From contig CAJTTM010000030.1 of assembly GCA_910579135.1 (NCBI GenBank), positions 1 to 28,665 on the forward strand: DNA of 28,665 nt, read 5' to 3'. Source of the stretch: an uncultured Erysipelotrichales bacterium (GTDB lineage: Bacteria; Bacillota_I; Bacilli_A; Erysipelotrichales; Coprobacillaceae). The position numbers and the translations under genes were made by a program. The notes under the pieces are model-generated. The model was given only the letters and a program-made list of their open reading frames with translations, was not told the origin of the DNA and made no database searches. Shown here piece by piece: positions 7,271 through 15,543 of this stretch. Numbering within the stretch: the stretch's first letter is position 1; the number at the start of each line of letters is the position of its first letter.

Positions 7271-7456
7271 ATGGCTAAAACATCAATGAAGGTTAAACAA
7301 CAACGTCCTCAAAAATACAAAGTTCGTGAATATACAAGATGCGAGCGTTGTGGACGTCCACATGCAGTTATTAAGAAATTTAAACTATGCCGTATTTGTT
7401 TTAGGGAATTAGCTTATAAAGGTGAAATTCCTGGTGTTAAAAAAGCAAGTTGGTAG
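7271..7456 (+). CDS. rpsZ: 30S ribosomal protein S14, zinc-binding type Z
   Basis: This is the short zinc-ribbon form of S14, which helps assemble the 30S head. The 61 residues carry two CXXC pairs, Cys24/Cys27 and Cys40/Cys43, expected to hold one zinc ion. The family end PGVKKASW is intact. Many Firmicutes also keep a zinc-free paralogue elsewhere for zinc starvation, and none is in this window. AAGGAGG directly overlaps the end of rplE. Confidence 0.98.
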   Translation: MAKTSMKVKQQRPQKYKVREYTRCERCGRPHAVIKKFKLCRICFRELAYKGEIPGVKKASW

Positions 7457-7485
7457 AAGCAAGCAAATGGAAGGAGGACATATAG

Positions 7486-7878
7486 ATGGTAACAGATCCA
7501 ATCGCAGATATGTTAACAAGAATTCGTAATGCCAATCAACAACGTCATGATGAAGTTGTTATTCCAAATTCAAAATTAAAAGTAAGTTTAGCTGAAATTT
7601 TGAAAAATGAAGGATTTATTAAAGATTATAGAGTTGAAAGCGAAGGTATTATTAAGAATATCGTTGTGACTTTAAAATATAAGGGAAATGATAGAGTAAT
7701 TACAGGATTAAAGAGAGTTTCTAAACCTGGATTACGTCAATATGCAAAGGTTAATGAAATTCCTAGAGTGTTAAATGGTTTAGGAATTGTTGTATTATCA
7801 ACTTCTCAAGGATTAATGACTGATAAAGAAGCAAGAGCTAAAGGTATCGGTGGAGAAGTATTAGCATATATTTGGTAA
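7486..7878 (+). CDS. rpsH: 30S ribosomal protein S8
   Basis: S8 binds the central domain of 16S rRNA and in E. coli represses the spc operon. The 130 residues run from MVTDPIADMLTRIRNANQ to the conserved GGEVLAYIW end. The STSQGLMTDKEAR rRNA-binding segment is present. Its strong AAGGAGG RBS sits in a 29-nt gap after rpsZ. Confidence 0.99.
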   Translation: MVTDPIADMLTRIRNANQQRHDEVVIPNSKLKVSLAEILKNEGFIKDYRVESEGIIKNIVVTLKYKGNDRVITGLKRVSKPGLRQYAKVNEIPRVLNGLGIVVLSTSQGLMTDKEARAKGIGGEVLAYIW

Positions 7879-7906
7879 TAAAAATTTAAACAGGAGGTAT
7901 ACACTG

Positions 7907-8452
7907 ATGTCTCGTGTAGGTAATAAGATTATTTTAGTACCTGAGGGTGTAACAGTTGAAGTTGCAGATGACAACACAGTTACAGTTAAAGGTGCAAAAG
8001 GGACTTTGGTAAGACAATTTTCACCAGTTATCACTATTGAACAAAATGGTAACGAAATTGTTGTAAAAAGAAGTAGTGAATTAAAAGCTCATAAACAGTT
8101 ACATGGTACAACTAGAGCTTTACTTGCAAACATGATTGAGGGAGTTCATAATGGTTACTCAAAAGATCTTGAAATTGTTGGTCTTGGATATCGTGCTCAA
8201 ATGCAAGGAAATAAATTAGTATTAAATGTAGGTTTCTCTCATCCAGTTGAAATTGAAGGAGAAGAAGGAGTGAAAATTGAAACTCCTACTCAAACAACAA
8301 TTAAAGTTTCTGGAATTTCAAAAGAAAGAGTTGGAGAAATTGCTGCAAGAATCAGAAACGTTAAAAAACCTGAACCTTATAAAGGAAAAGGAATTAAATA
8401 CGTTGGAGAAAGAATTATTAGAAAAGAAGGTAAAACTGCTGGTAAGAAGTAG
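7907..8452 (+). CDS. rplF: 50S ribosomal protein L6
   Basis: L6 sits near the factor-binding site and the sarcin-ricin loop. The 181 residues start MSRVGNKIILVPEGV. Two duplicated alpha/beta domains are followed by KPEPYKGKGIKYVGERI, the family signature, and a basic tail. The GLGYRAQMQGNKL segment marks the second domain. The RBS is AGGAGG in a 28-nt gap. Confidence 0.99.
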   Translation: MSRVGNKIILVPEGVTVEVADDNTVTVKGAKGTLVRQFSPVITIEQNGNEIVVKRSSELKAHKQLHGTTRALLANMIEGVHNGYSKDLEIVGLGYRAQMQGNKLVLNVGFSHPVEIEGEEGVKIETPTQTTIKVSGISKERVGEIAARIRNVKKPEPYKGKGIKYVGERIIRKEGKTAGKK

Positions 8453-8479
8453 TTTGAACAAGGAAGGAGCTATAGAATC

Positions 8480-8836
8480 ATGGCAAAAACTATGTCTCGT
8501 AATGATTTACGTAAAAAACGTCATGCTAGAGTTCGTAATAAAATTAGCGGAACTCCAGAATGTCCACGTTTAAATATATTCCGTTCTAGTTCTCATATTT
8601 ATGCTCAAGTCATTGATGATGTTAATGGAGTAACACTTGCTTCAGCATCTTCTGTTGAGATGAAACTTGAAAACGGTGGAAACGTGGAAGCAGCTACTAA
8701 AGTTGGAACTGAAATAGCAAAACAAGCTGCTGATAAAAAGATTGAAAAAGTTGTATTCGATCGTGGGGGATATATTTATCATGGTCGTGTAAAAGCATTA
8801 GCTGATGCTGCTAGAGAAGCAGGATTAAAATTCTAA
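8480..8836 (+). CDS. rplR: 50S ribosomal protein L18
   Basis: L18 binds 5S rRNA together with L5. The 118 residues carry the basic N-terminus RKKRHARVRNKISGT and end in DRGGYIYHGRVKALADAAREAG-LKF, which is diagnostic. A GC-poor AAGGAAGGAGC element provides the RBS. rpsE follows after 14 nt. Confidence 0.99.
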   Translation: MAKTMSRNDLRKKRHARVRNKISGTPECPRLNIFRSSSHIYAQVIDDVNGVTLASASSVEMKLENGGNVEAATKVGTEIAKQAADKKIEKVVFDRGGYIYHGRVKALADAAREAGLKF

Positions 8837-8850
8837 CAGGAGGTTAAATA

Positions 8851-9402
8851 ATGGAACAACGTAAACCAAGAGAAAATGGACCTAGAAGAAGAAGAGGTCC
8901 AAAAAGAAACGGACCTAGAGTTGAAAAAGAATTCGAAGAACGTGTTGTTACTATTAACCGTGTTACTAAGGTAGTTAAGGGTGGACGTAGAATGCGTTTT
9001 GCCGCTTTAGTAGTAATCGGTGATAAGAAAGGTAGAGTTGGATTCGGAACTGGAAAAGCTAACGAAGTACCTGATGCAATTAGAAAAGCATCTGAAGCTG
9101 CAAAGAAAAATATTATTAATGTACCTATTATTAAAGGAACAATTCCTCATGATATAAATGGTGTGTATGGTTCAGGACATGTATATGTTAAACCTGCATC
9201 TGCTGGTACTGGAATCATTGCTGGTGGACCTGTGCGTGCTGTTGTTGAGTTAGCAGGATATTCTGATATTATTTCAAAATGTTTAGGTTCAAGAACACCA
9301 ATTAACATGGTAAGAGCAACTATCAATGGTTTAGCTTCACTTAAGACAGCAAAACAAGTTGCAGAATTAAGAGATAAGAAAGTTGAAGAAATTTTTGGAT
9401 AG
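8851..9402 (+). CDS. rpsE: 30S ribosomal protein S5
   Basis: S5 lies at the mRNA entry channel and affects decoding accuracy. The 183-residue product has a basic N-terminal extension with two GPRRRRGPKRNGPR-like blocks. The core follows: VVKGGRRMRFAALVVIGD and GRVGFGTGKANEVPDAIRK. The N-terminal Arg/Pro/Gly-rich block is longer than in B. subtilis S5 and may be flexible. Confidence 0.99.
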   Translation: MEQRKPRENGPRRRRGPKRNGPRVEKEFEERVVTINRVTKVVKGGRRMRFAALVVIGDKKGRVGFGTGKANEVPDAIRKASEAAKKNIINVPIIKGTIPHDINGVYGSGHVYVKPASAGTGIIAGGPVRAVVELAGYSDIISKCLGSRTPINMVRATINGLASLKTAKQVAELRDKKVEEIFG

Positions 9403-9414
9403 GAGGAGCTAAAA

Positions 9415-9606
9415 ATGGCAGATACAAATAAAGTTATTATTACGCTTGTAAAAAGTCCTATCGGATCAAAAAAGAATCAAAAGGACACTCTTAAAGCGTT
9501 AGGTTTAACTAAAATTAATAAATCAGTAGAAAAAGAAAACAACGTTTACATTCAAGGAATGATTAAAACAGTTGGACACCTAGTAAAAGTTGAAGAAAGT
9601 AAATAG
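9415..9606 (+). CDS. rpmD: 50S ribosomal protein L30
   Basis: L30 is a small, dispensable-in-some-species large-subunit protein. The 63 residues include ITLVKSPIGSKKNQKDTLKA, LGLTKINKSVEKEN and the GMIKTVGHLVKVEE end, all matching the family. Its RBS AGGAGGAG overlaps the rpsE stop region. Confidence 0.98.
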   Translation: MADTNKVIITLVKSPIGSKKNQKDTLKALGLTKINKSVEKENNVYIQGMIKTVGHLVKVEESK

Positions 9607-9617
9607 GAGGTGTAAGA

Positions 9618-10058
9618 ATGAAACTACATGAATTAAAATATACTGAAGGTGCACGTAAAAATAGAAAACGTGTTGGTCGTGGTACAAGTTCAGGAACTGG
9701 TAAAACTGCTGGTAAAGGTCAAAAAGGTCAAAAAGCAAGATCTGGTGGATTAAAGAAACCTGGTTTTGAAGGTGGACAAACTCCATTATTCATGCGTTTA
9801 CCAAAACGTGGTTTTACAAATGTCAATAGAGTTGAATATGCTATTGTTAATGTTGAATCTTTAAACAGATTTGAAGCTGATACAGTTGTAAATTTAGCGG
9901 CATTGATGGAATGTGGATTAGTGAAAAAAGAACTTGATGGATTAAAAATCTTAGGTAATGGTAAATTAGAAGTTGCTTTAACAGTAAAAGCTAATAAATT
10001 TTCTAAGTCAGCTGTTGCTGCTATCGAAGCTGCAGGTGGAAAAACTGAGGTGATTTAA
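9618..10058 (+). CDS. rplO: 50S ribosomal protein L15
   Basis: L15 is a late large-subunit assembly protein. The 146 residues start MKLHELKYTEGARKNRKR and contain the long Gly/Lys-rich extension GRGTSSGTGKTAGKGQKGQK that penetrates the rRNA core, then GFEGGQTPLFMRLPKRGF. The stop lies 1 nt before the secY start, so the two are tightly coupled. Confidence 0.99.
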   Translation: MKLHELKYTEGARKNRKRVGRGTSSGTGKTAGKGQKGQKARSGGLKKPGFEGGQTPLFMRLPKRGFTNVNRVEYAIVNVESLNRFEADTVVNLAALMECGLVKKELDGLKILGNGKLEVALTVKANKFSKSAVAAIEAAGGKTEVI

Positions 10059-10059
10059 G

Positions 10060-11361
10060 ATGCTAGATTTTTTAAAGAGTGTCTTTAAAAAAGGAGAATT
10101 ACGTCAAAGAATTATTTTTACTTTAGGAATATTATTTGTTTTTAGGCTTGGTGCAGGAATTACAATTCCATCAATTAAAGCCAATGCCTTAACTTCTAGT
10201 GCTGTTAATAATGGAATATTTGGTTTAATGAACCTTATCGGTGGAGGACAATTAGAAAGATTTTCTATCTTCTCATTAGGTGTCTCTCCATATATTACTG
10301 CTTCAATCATCATGGAGTTATTATCAATGGATGTTATCCCAATATTAACTCAATGGAGTAAAGAAGGAAATAATGGTAAAAAGAAGAAAGATAGAGTTAC
10401 AAGATATTTGACTGTAGTACTTGCTGCAATCCAAGGTGGTTCTTTAACTTATGCATTTGATAAAGGTTATAATATATTAGATAATGCAAATTTCTACACA
10501 TATGCTTATGTTGTAGTAGTTATGATTGCTGGGGCTATGTTTGCAATGTGGTTAGGAGATCAAATTACTCAAAAAGGTATTGGAAATGGAACATCATTAC
10601 TTATCTTTACAGGTATTGTTTCAAATTTACCAAATGCTTTTATAACAACATTTAATAGTTTAGTTGACTTCAGCAAAGGTAGTCAAGATGTTGCTTTAGG
10701 AGTTTTGTGGTATATTATATTTGTAATAGTTTATCTAGCAATTGTAATATTTGTTGTATTTAATGAAGGTGCAACAAGAAAGATTCCTATTTTATATGCT
10801 TCTAGCTCAAATACAGTAATGAGAACTAAGGATTCAACTCATATGCCTATTAAAATCAATAGTGCAGGTGTTATCCCAGTTATTTTTGCTTCATCTGTAT
10901 TAGCTGCACCAAGAACTATCATTAGTTTTATGAAGAGTACAGAAATCACCAAAACAATTGATACAATATTAAATTATCAGCAACCAGTTGGATTCTGTCT
11001 ATATATGATTATGATTATCTTATTTGCTTTCTTCTATTCAAATTTACAAATAGATGCAAAGAAAATTAGTGATGATTTAAAGAAAAATGGTGGTTCAATT
11101 CCAGGTGTAAGAACTGGAAAAGATACAGAAAATTTTATAAAGAGAGTTTTAAACCGTGTTACTGTTGTAGGGGCGATATTCTTAATGATCATATCAGCTA
11201 TCCCAATTTTCACTCAGGTGATTTGGTCACAATCAGGTGGTAATACACTTTCACTTGGTGGTACAGGATTAATTATCATTACAGGTGTTGCATTAGAAAC
11301 AACAAAACAAATTAAAACATTGGTTACTCGTAAGGAGTATCATGGATATATAAGAAAATAG
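10060..11361 (+). CDS. secY: Preprotein translocase subunit SecY
   Basis: SecY is the membrane channel through which unfolded proteins are exported or inserted. The 433 residues give about ten hydrophobic segments. FRLGAGITIPSI lies in TM1 and the plug region IFGLMNLIGGGQLERFSIFSLGV-SPYI follows. The cytoplasmic loops that contact SecA and the ribosome are visible around AMWLGDQITQKGIGNGTS and SNTVMRTKDSTHMPIK. The start is 1 nt after rplO, with GAGGTGA inside rplO as RBS. Its place at the end of the spc genes is standard. Confidence 0.98.
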   Translation: MLDFLKSVFKKGELRQRIIFTLGILFVFRLGAGITIPSIKANALTSSAVNNGIFGLMNLIGGGQLERFSIFSLGVSPYITASIIMELLSMDVIPILTQWSKEGNNGKKKKDRVTRYLTVVLAAIQGGSLTYAFDKGYNILDNANFYTYAYVVVVMIAGAMFAMWLGDQITQKGIGNGTSLLIFTGIVSNLPNAFITTFNSLVDFSKGSQDVALGVLWYIIFVIVYLAIVIFVVFNEGATRKIPILYASSSNTVMRTKDSTHMPIKINSAGVIPVIFASSVLAAPRTIISFMKSTEITKTIDTILNYQQPVGFCLYMIMIILFAFFYSNLQIDAKKISDDLKKNGGSIPGVRTGKDTENFIKRVLNRVTVVGAIFLMIISAIPIFTQVIWSQSGGNTLSLGGTGLIIITGVALETTKQIKTLVTRKEYHGYIRK

Positions 11362-11385
11362 TAAATATAATAGAGGAGTGATAAT

Positions 11386-12033
11386 ATGAACATTATTTTA
11401 ATGGGGCCTCCTGGTGCTGGTAAAGGGACTCAAGCTAGTAGATTGGTTAATGAATATGGATTAACACAGATTTCGACTGGAGATTTATTTCGAAAGGCGA
11501 TAAATGAACAAAATCAATATGGTGTTATTGCGAAATATTTCATTCAATTTGGGCACCTTGTACCAGACGATTTTACTATTCAAATGGTAAGAGATTATTT
11601 AAAAGATAATACATTTGAGAATGGCTTTATACTTGATGGTTTTCCTAGAACTATTGTTCAAGCAAGAGAATTAGAGAGTATAGCAAAAGAGTTTAAATTC
11701 AATATTGATGCTATTGTTAATCTCGATATACCACAAGCAAAGCTTATTAAAAGATTATCTGGAAGAAGAACTTGTAAAGACTGTGGTTCTACATTTCATG
11801 TGGAATTTAATCCACCTAAACAAGAAGATATTTGTGATAAATGTGGTGGTGAACTTTATCAAAGATCTGATGAAAGTGAAGAAGCTGTACAAGTTAGACT
11901 AGAAACTTATAATAGGCAAACAAAACCTTTGATTGACTATTATACAATGAAAGGTACTATTATTAATATTAATGGTGACCAACCTATGGAAGACGTCTTT
12001 AAAGACATTGAAAAGGCTTTGGAGGATAAGTAA
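11386..12033 (+). CDS. adk: Adenylate kinase, zinc-lid form
   Basis: Adenylate kinase converts ATP + AMP to 2 ADP in the cytoplasm. The P-loop GPPGAGKGT is at residues 7-15, the AMP-binding STGDLFR at 30-36, and DGFPRT at 84-89. The LID holds four cysteines, Cys130/Cys133 and Cys150/Cys153, the zinc-binding variant common in Gram-positives. The 215 residues are full length. The last base of its TAA is the first base of map. Confidence 0.99.
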   Translation: MNIILMGPPGAGKGTQASRLVNEYGLTQISTGDLFRKAINEQNQYGVIAKYFIQFGHLVPDDFTIQMVRDYLKDNTFENGFILDGFPRTIVQARELESIAKEFKFNIDAIVNLDIPQAKLIKRLSGRRTCKDCGSTFHVEFNPPKQEDICDKCGGELYQRSDESEEAVQVRLETYNRQTKPLIDYYTMKGTIININGDQPMEDVFKDIEKALEDK

Positions 12034-12779
12034 TGATCATAACTAAAGACCAAAGAGAAATAGAATTAATGAGAGAAGCTGGCAGAATTGTAGCATTAGT
12101 TCATGATAAATTGAATGATGTTATTGTTCCTGGAATTACAACAAAAGAAATTGATGAGATTTGTGAAAAAGTAATTAGAGAAGCTGGTGCGACTCCATCT
12201 TTCTTAAATTTATATGGTTTTCCAAATAGTGTATGTACTTCAATAAATGAAGTGGTAGTACATGGAATACCTGAGAATAGAATTTTAAAAGAAGGAGATA
12301 TTATTTCGGTAGATGTAGGTGCATGTTATAAAGGCTATCACGGTGATAGTGCTTGGACTTATGCAGTTGGTCAAATTAGTGATGAGGCTAAGCAGTTAAT
12401 GAAAGTTACCGAAGCATCATTATATGCTGGTTTAGAAAAAGTTAAACCAGGGAATCGTTTATCTGATATTTCAAATGCAATCCAGACATATTTAGAATCT
12501 CATGGTTGTTCAACACCACGTGATTATACTGGACATGGTATTGGAATGAATGTTCATGAAGATCCTACTATTCCAAATTTTGGAGCACCTGGAAAAGGGC
12601 CAAGATTAAAGAAAGGTATGACATTAGCAATTGAACCAATGGCACATCTTGGTGGATGTGAAACTGAAGTTCTTGATGATGAATGGACTGTTGTTACTAA
12701 AGATCGTTCTTTAGCAGCTCATTATGAACATACGATTATTATAACTGAAAATGGTTATGAAATTATGACAAAACTATAA
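12033..12779 (+). CDS. map: Methionine aminopeptidase, type I
   Basis: This enzyme removes the initiator methionine from new proteins. The dinuclear metal site is complete: Asp94, Asp105, His168, Glu201 and Glu232, with His77 in VVVHG. The 248 residues correspond to the short type Ia form without an N-terminal zinc finger. It overlaps adk by 1 nt, the same coupling seen in many Firmicutes, so nucleotide balance and protein maturation are expressed with the ribosome. Confidence 0.99.
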   Translation: MIITKDQREIELMREAGRIVALVHDKLNDVIVPGITTKEIDEICEKVIREAGATPSFLNLYGFPNSVCTSINEVVVHGIPENRILKEGDIISVDVGACYKGYHGDSAWTYAVGQISDEAKQLMKVTEASLYAGLEKVKPGNRLSDISNAIQTYLESHGCSTPRDYTGHGIGMNVHEDPTIPNFGAPGKGPRLKKGMTLAIEPMAHLGGCETEVLDDEWTVVTKDRSLAAHYEHTIIITENGYEIMTKL

Positions 12780-12796
12780 AGGAGTTTATAAAGTCA

Positions 12797-13018
12797 ATGG
12801 CAAAAAAAGATGACGTTATAGAAGTAGAAGCTACAGTGGTTGAAACTTTGCCAAATGCAAAGTTTAAGGTAGCGTTGGAAAATGGAGTGGTTATTCTTGC
12901 TCACGTTTCTGGTAAAATCCGTATGAATTACATTCGCATTTTACCGGGGGATAAAGTAACCGTAGAGATTTCTCCATATGATTTAACACGTGGGCGTATT
13001 ACATTTAGACATAAATAA
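12797..13018 (+). CDS. infA: Translation initiation factor IF-1
   Basis: IF-1 occupies the 30S A site during initiation. The 73 residues form one OB fold: AKKDDVIEVEATVVETLPNA, then GKIRMNYIRILPGDKV and the end GRITFRHK. The GGAG RBS (12781-12784) lies 12 nt from the ATG, a rather long spacing. No KOW-type protein gene occurs between map and infA, unlike in B. subtilis. Confidence 0.98.
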   Translation: MAKKDDVIEVEATVVETLPNAKFKVALENGVVILAHVSGKIRMNYIRILPGDKVTVEISPYDLTRGRITFRHK

Positions 13019-13047
13019 ATAAATCTTCCAAAGGAGGTAGATTAGAG

Positions 13048-13161
13048 ATGAAAGTAAGACCATCTGTAAAACCAATATGTGATAAATGCAGAGTAATTAA
13101 ACGTAAGGGTAGAGTAATGGTTATCTGTGAAAACCCAAAACATAAACAAAGACAAGGTTAA
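13048..13161 (+). CDS. rpmJ: 50S ribosomal protein L36, zinc-binding form
   Basis: A 37-codon gene read directly from the sequence, beginning MKVRPSVKPICDKC and ending HKQRQG. Zinc ligands Cys11, Cys14, Cys27 and His32 are all present, so this is the C+ form. AAGGAGG (13031-13037) precedes the ATG. Its place between infA and rpsM is the universal one. L36 stabilises a late large-subunit rRNA fold. Confidence 0.98.
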   Translation: MKVRPSVKPICDKCRVIKRKGRVMVICENPKHKQRQG

Positions 13162-13179
13162 TTAGGAGGAATTTGAAAC

Positions 13180-13545
13180 ATGGCTCGTATAGCAGGTGTT
13201 GATATCCCACGTAATAAACGTGTGGTAGTTTCTTTGACTTATATTTATGGAATTGGTTTACCTACTGCAAAGAAAATCTTAGCTGCAGTTGGAATCAGTG
13301 AAGATGTTAGAGTTAAAGATTTAACTGAAGAAGAAGAAACAAAAATTAGAAAAGAAGTTGAAAATTATAAAGTTGAAGGAGATCTTCGTAGAGATGTTGC
13401 ATTAGATATTAAACGTTTAATGGAAATCGGAAGTTATAGAGGAATCCGTCATCGTAAAGGGCTTCCAGTTCGTGGACAAAAAACTAAAACAAATGCTCGT
13501 ACTCGTAAAGGTAAAGCACGTCCAATAGCTGGTAAGAAGAAATAG
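13180..13545 (+). CDS. rpsM: 30S ribosomal protein S13
   Basis: S13 bridges to the large subunit and contacts P-site tRNA with its basic tail. The 121 residues start MARIAGVDIPRNKRVVVSLTY. They include GSYRGIRHRKGLPVRGQKTK and end in a lysine-rich tail, GKARPIAGKKK. An AGGAGG RBS lies 18 nt behind rpmJ. Confidence 0.99.
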   Translation: MARIAGVDIPRNKRVVVSLTYIYGIGLPTAKKILAAVGISEDVRVKDLTEEEETKIRKEVENYKVEGDLRRDVALDIKRLMEIGSYRGIRHRKGLPVRGQKTKTNARTRKGKARPIAGKKK

Positions 13546-13559
13546 GAGGTTGAACGAAA

Positions 13560-13949
13560 ATGGCAAGAACTAATACTCGTGGAAAAAGACGTATTAAGAA
13601 GAATATAGCAAAAGGTGTAGCACATGTACATTCAACTTTCAATAACACTATCGTTACTGTAACTGATGAATATGGAAATGTGTTAACTTGGTCTAGTGCT
13701 GGAGCATTAGGATTTAAAGGTTCTAGAAAATCTACTCCATATGCAGCTCAAATGGCTGCTGAAGCTGCTGCAAAAGCAGCAATGGACAATGGAATGAAAA
13801 CTGTAGATGTTTGTGTAAAAGGTCCAGGACCTGGTCGTGAAGCTGCAGTTAGAGCTTTATCAGCTGCTGGATTAGAAGTTACTTCAATTAATGATGTAAC
13901 TCCAATTCCACATAACGGGTGTCGTCCACCAAAACGTCCTCGTGGATAA
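13560..13949 (+). CDS. rpsK: 30S ribosomal protein S11
   Basis: S11 sits on the platform at the E site beside the Shine-Dalgarno helix. The 129 residues include HVHSTFNNTIVTVTD, GNVLTWSSAGALGFKGSRK and the invariant end NGCRPPKRPRG. It overlaps nothing and is followed by a 55-nt AT-rich gap before rpoA, the longest in the alpha section. Confidence 0.99.
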   Translation: MARTNTRGKRRIKKNIAKGVAHVHSTFNNTIVTVTDEYGNVLTWSSAGALGFKGSRKSTPYAAQMAAEAAAKAAMDNGMKTVDVCVKGPGPGREAAVRALSAAGLEVTSINDVTPIPHNGCRPPKRPRG

Positions 13950-14004
13950 TCGTGAAGTAAATGTATTTAAAGTATAAATTTATTTCTAAATGAGGAGGAA
14001 ATAT

Positions 14005-14949
14005 ATGCAAAAATTTGAAAAAGCGAATTTCAATGTAGAAGAGTATGATGAAACAGATAATTACGCAAAGTTTGTCATTGAACCTTTAGAAAGAGGATTT
14101 GGAATGACAATAGGTAATGCTTTGAGAAGAGTTTTGTTATCATCAATTCCTGGTGCTGCTGTACATGCTATTAAAGTGCAGGGAGCTATTCATGAATTTT
14201 CTGCAGTTGATGGAGTCGTAGAGGATGTCACAGCTATTATCTTAAATATTAAGAAATTAGTATTTTCAATTGATAGTGATGAAGATGTTACTATGATTAT
14301 TGATGTTAAGGGACCTGCTGTTGTAACAGGTGCTGATATTCAAGTTCCATCAGAAGTTAAAATGATTTCTAATGATATGGTTATTGCACATGTTGCAGAG
14401 GGTGGACATTTGTATATGGAAATGTACGCTCATAAAGATAGAGGATATGCTAGTGGGGATCAAAATAAGAAGTTAATTAACACAATAGGTGTTATTCCAA
14501 CTGATTCAATTTATTCACCAGTAGTTAAAGTATCTTATGCTGCTGAACCAACTAGAGTTGGTCAAAGTGCAAAATATGATCAATTGACATTAGAAATAAC
14601 AACTGATGGTTCAATCAAACCTCATGAAGTTTTAGCAATGGCTGCTAAAATCTTAGTTGAACACTTAAATATGTTCGTAGAATTGACTGATATGGCAATG
14701 AATATGGAAGTTATGAGTGAAGTTCAACAAGATACAGGAAATAAAGTACTAGATATGACTATTGAAGAATTAGACTTATCAGTACGTTCATATAACTGTT
14801 TAAAGAGAGCAGGTATTCAAACTGTTCAAGAATTAGCTGCTAAGAGTGAAGATGATATGATTAAAGTTAGAAACTTAGGTAAGAAATCACTCAAAGAAGT
14901 TAAAGAAAAATTGGTTGAATTAGGATTAGGTTTTAAACCTTTAGATTAA
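14005..14949 (+). CDS. rpoA: DNA-directed RNA polymerase subunit alpha
   Basis: Alpha dimerises to start polymerase assembly and contacts UP elements and activators. The ATG at 14005 follows GAGGAGGAA and yields 314 residues, the same as in B. subtilis. An ATG at 13990 would place the RBS inside the gene and is rejected. The N-terminal domain shows EPLERGFGMTIGNALRRVLL. The C-terminal domain, from about residue 245, has the two helix-hairpin-helix units, including VRSYNCLKRAGI and RNLGKKSLKEVKEKL. Confidence 0.99.
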   Translation: MQKFEKANFNVEEYDETDNYAKFVIEPLERGFGMTIGNALRRVLLSSIPGAAVHAIKVQGAIHEFSAVDGVVEDVTAIILNIKKLVFSIDSDEDVTMIIDVKGPAVVTGADIQVPSEVKMISNDMVIAHVAEGGHLYMEMYAHKDRGYASGDQNKKLINTIGVIPTDSIYSPVVKVSYAAEPTRVGQSAKYDQLTLEITTDGSIKPHEVLAMAAKILVEHLNMFVELTDMAMNMEVMSEVQQDTGNKVLDMTIEELDLSVRSYNCLKRAGIQTVQELAAKSEDDMIKVRNLGKKSLKEVKEKLVELGLGFKPLD

Positions 14950-14980
14950 TTCTAGAAAATAATGGAAGGAGCACATATCT

Positions 14981-15343
14981 ATGGCACAAAATAGAAAATT
15001 AGGACGTGTATCATCTCATAGAAAAGCGATGTTACGTAATCTTGCTACTGATGTAATTATGCACGGAAAAATTGAAACTACTGTTACTAGAGCTAAAGAA
15101 GTTCGTTCAATTGTTGACGAATTAATCACTTTAGGTAAACGTGGAGATTTACATGCAAGAAGACAAGCTGCTCAAGTATTACAAGATGTTGTTGATCCAA
15201 ATACAGGAAAAACTGCAGTTCAAGTTTTATTTGATGATGTAGCACCAAAATATGCTGAAAAGAATGGTGGATACACTCGTGTATTAAAAACATATAATCG
15301 TAAAGGTGATAATGCACCAATGGCAATTATTGGTTTATTTTAA
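14981..15343 (+). CDS. rplQ: 50S ribosomal protein L17
   Basis: L17 lies near the exit tunnel and is the last gene of the alpha section. The 120 residues include RKLGRVSSHRKAMLRNLATD and the end RKGDNAPMAIIGLF. The large terminator begins 20 nt after its stop, so transcription of the ribosomal operon ends here. Confidence 0.99.
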   Translation: MAQNRKLGRVSSHRKAMLRNLATDVIMHGKIETTVTRAKEVRSIVDELITLGKRGDLHARRQAAQVLQDVVDPNTGKTAVQVLFDDVAPKYAEKNGGYTRVLKTYNRKGDNAPMAIIGLF

Positions 15344-15362
15344 CCATAACAGCAATTTTTTT

Positions 15363-15415
15363 AAAGGTTGTAATGATTTGACTATTTAAAGAGTTAAGTC
15401 ATACAACCTTTTTTT
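15363..15415 (+). terminator. Terminator of the S10-spc-alpha operon
   Basis: A long stem pairs 15363-15383 with 15392-15411. AAAGGTTGTA pairs with TACAACCTTT, and a 10-bp upper part contains two G-U pairs. There is one bulged A at 15373 and an 8-nt loop. Seven T follow (15409-15415). It separates the ribosomal operon from the ECF genes. Confidence 0.92.
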
Positions 15416-15492
15416 GATTTATATAGTATTGTTAATAATGATTTCAAAAATAGCATATAAAATGTTATACAAAAATTAGACGAATGTAGATA

Positions 15493-15521
15493 TTGACAAA
15501 TGCGTAATATAATAATATTAT
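15493..15521 (+). promoter_or_regulatory. Promoter of the ecfA1-ecfA2-ecfT-truA operon
   Basis: A consensus -35 TTGACA (15493-15498) is separated by 17 bp from -10 TATTAT (15516-15521). Transcription would begin near 15528, leaving a leader of only about 16 nt with the GGAGGA ribosome binding site. No operator or riboswitch fits in so short a leader. Confidence 0.85.
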
Positions 15522-15543
15522 TTATGATGTTTGGAGGAATACC

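Noticed and set aside
8277..8573. 98-residue frame overlapping rplF and rplR
   Set aside because: Out-of-frame shadow of L6 with Leu/Lys/Glu-rich content and no RBS.
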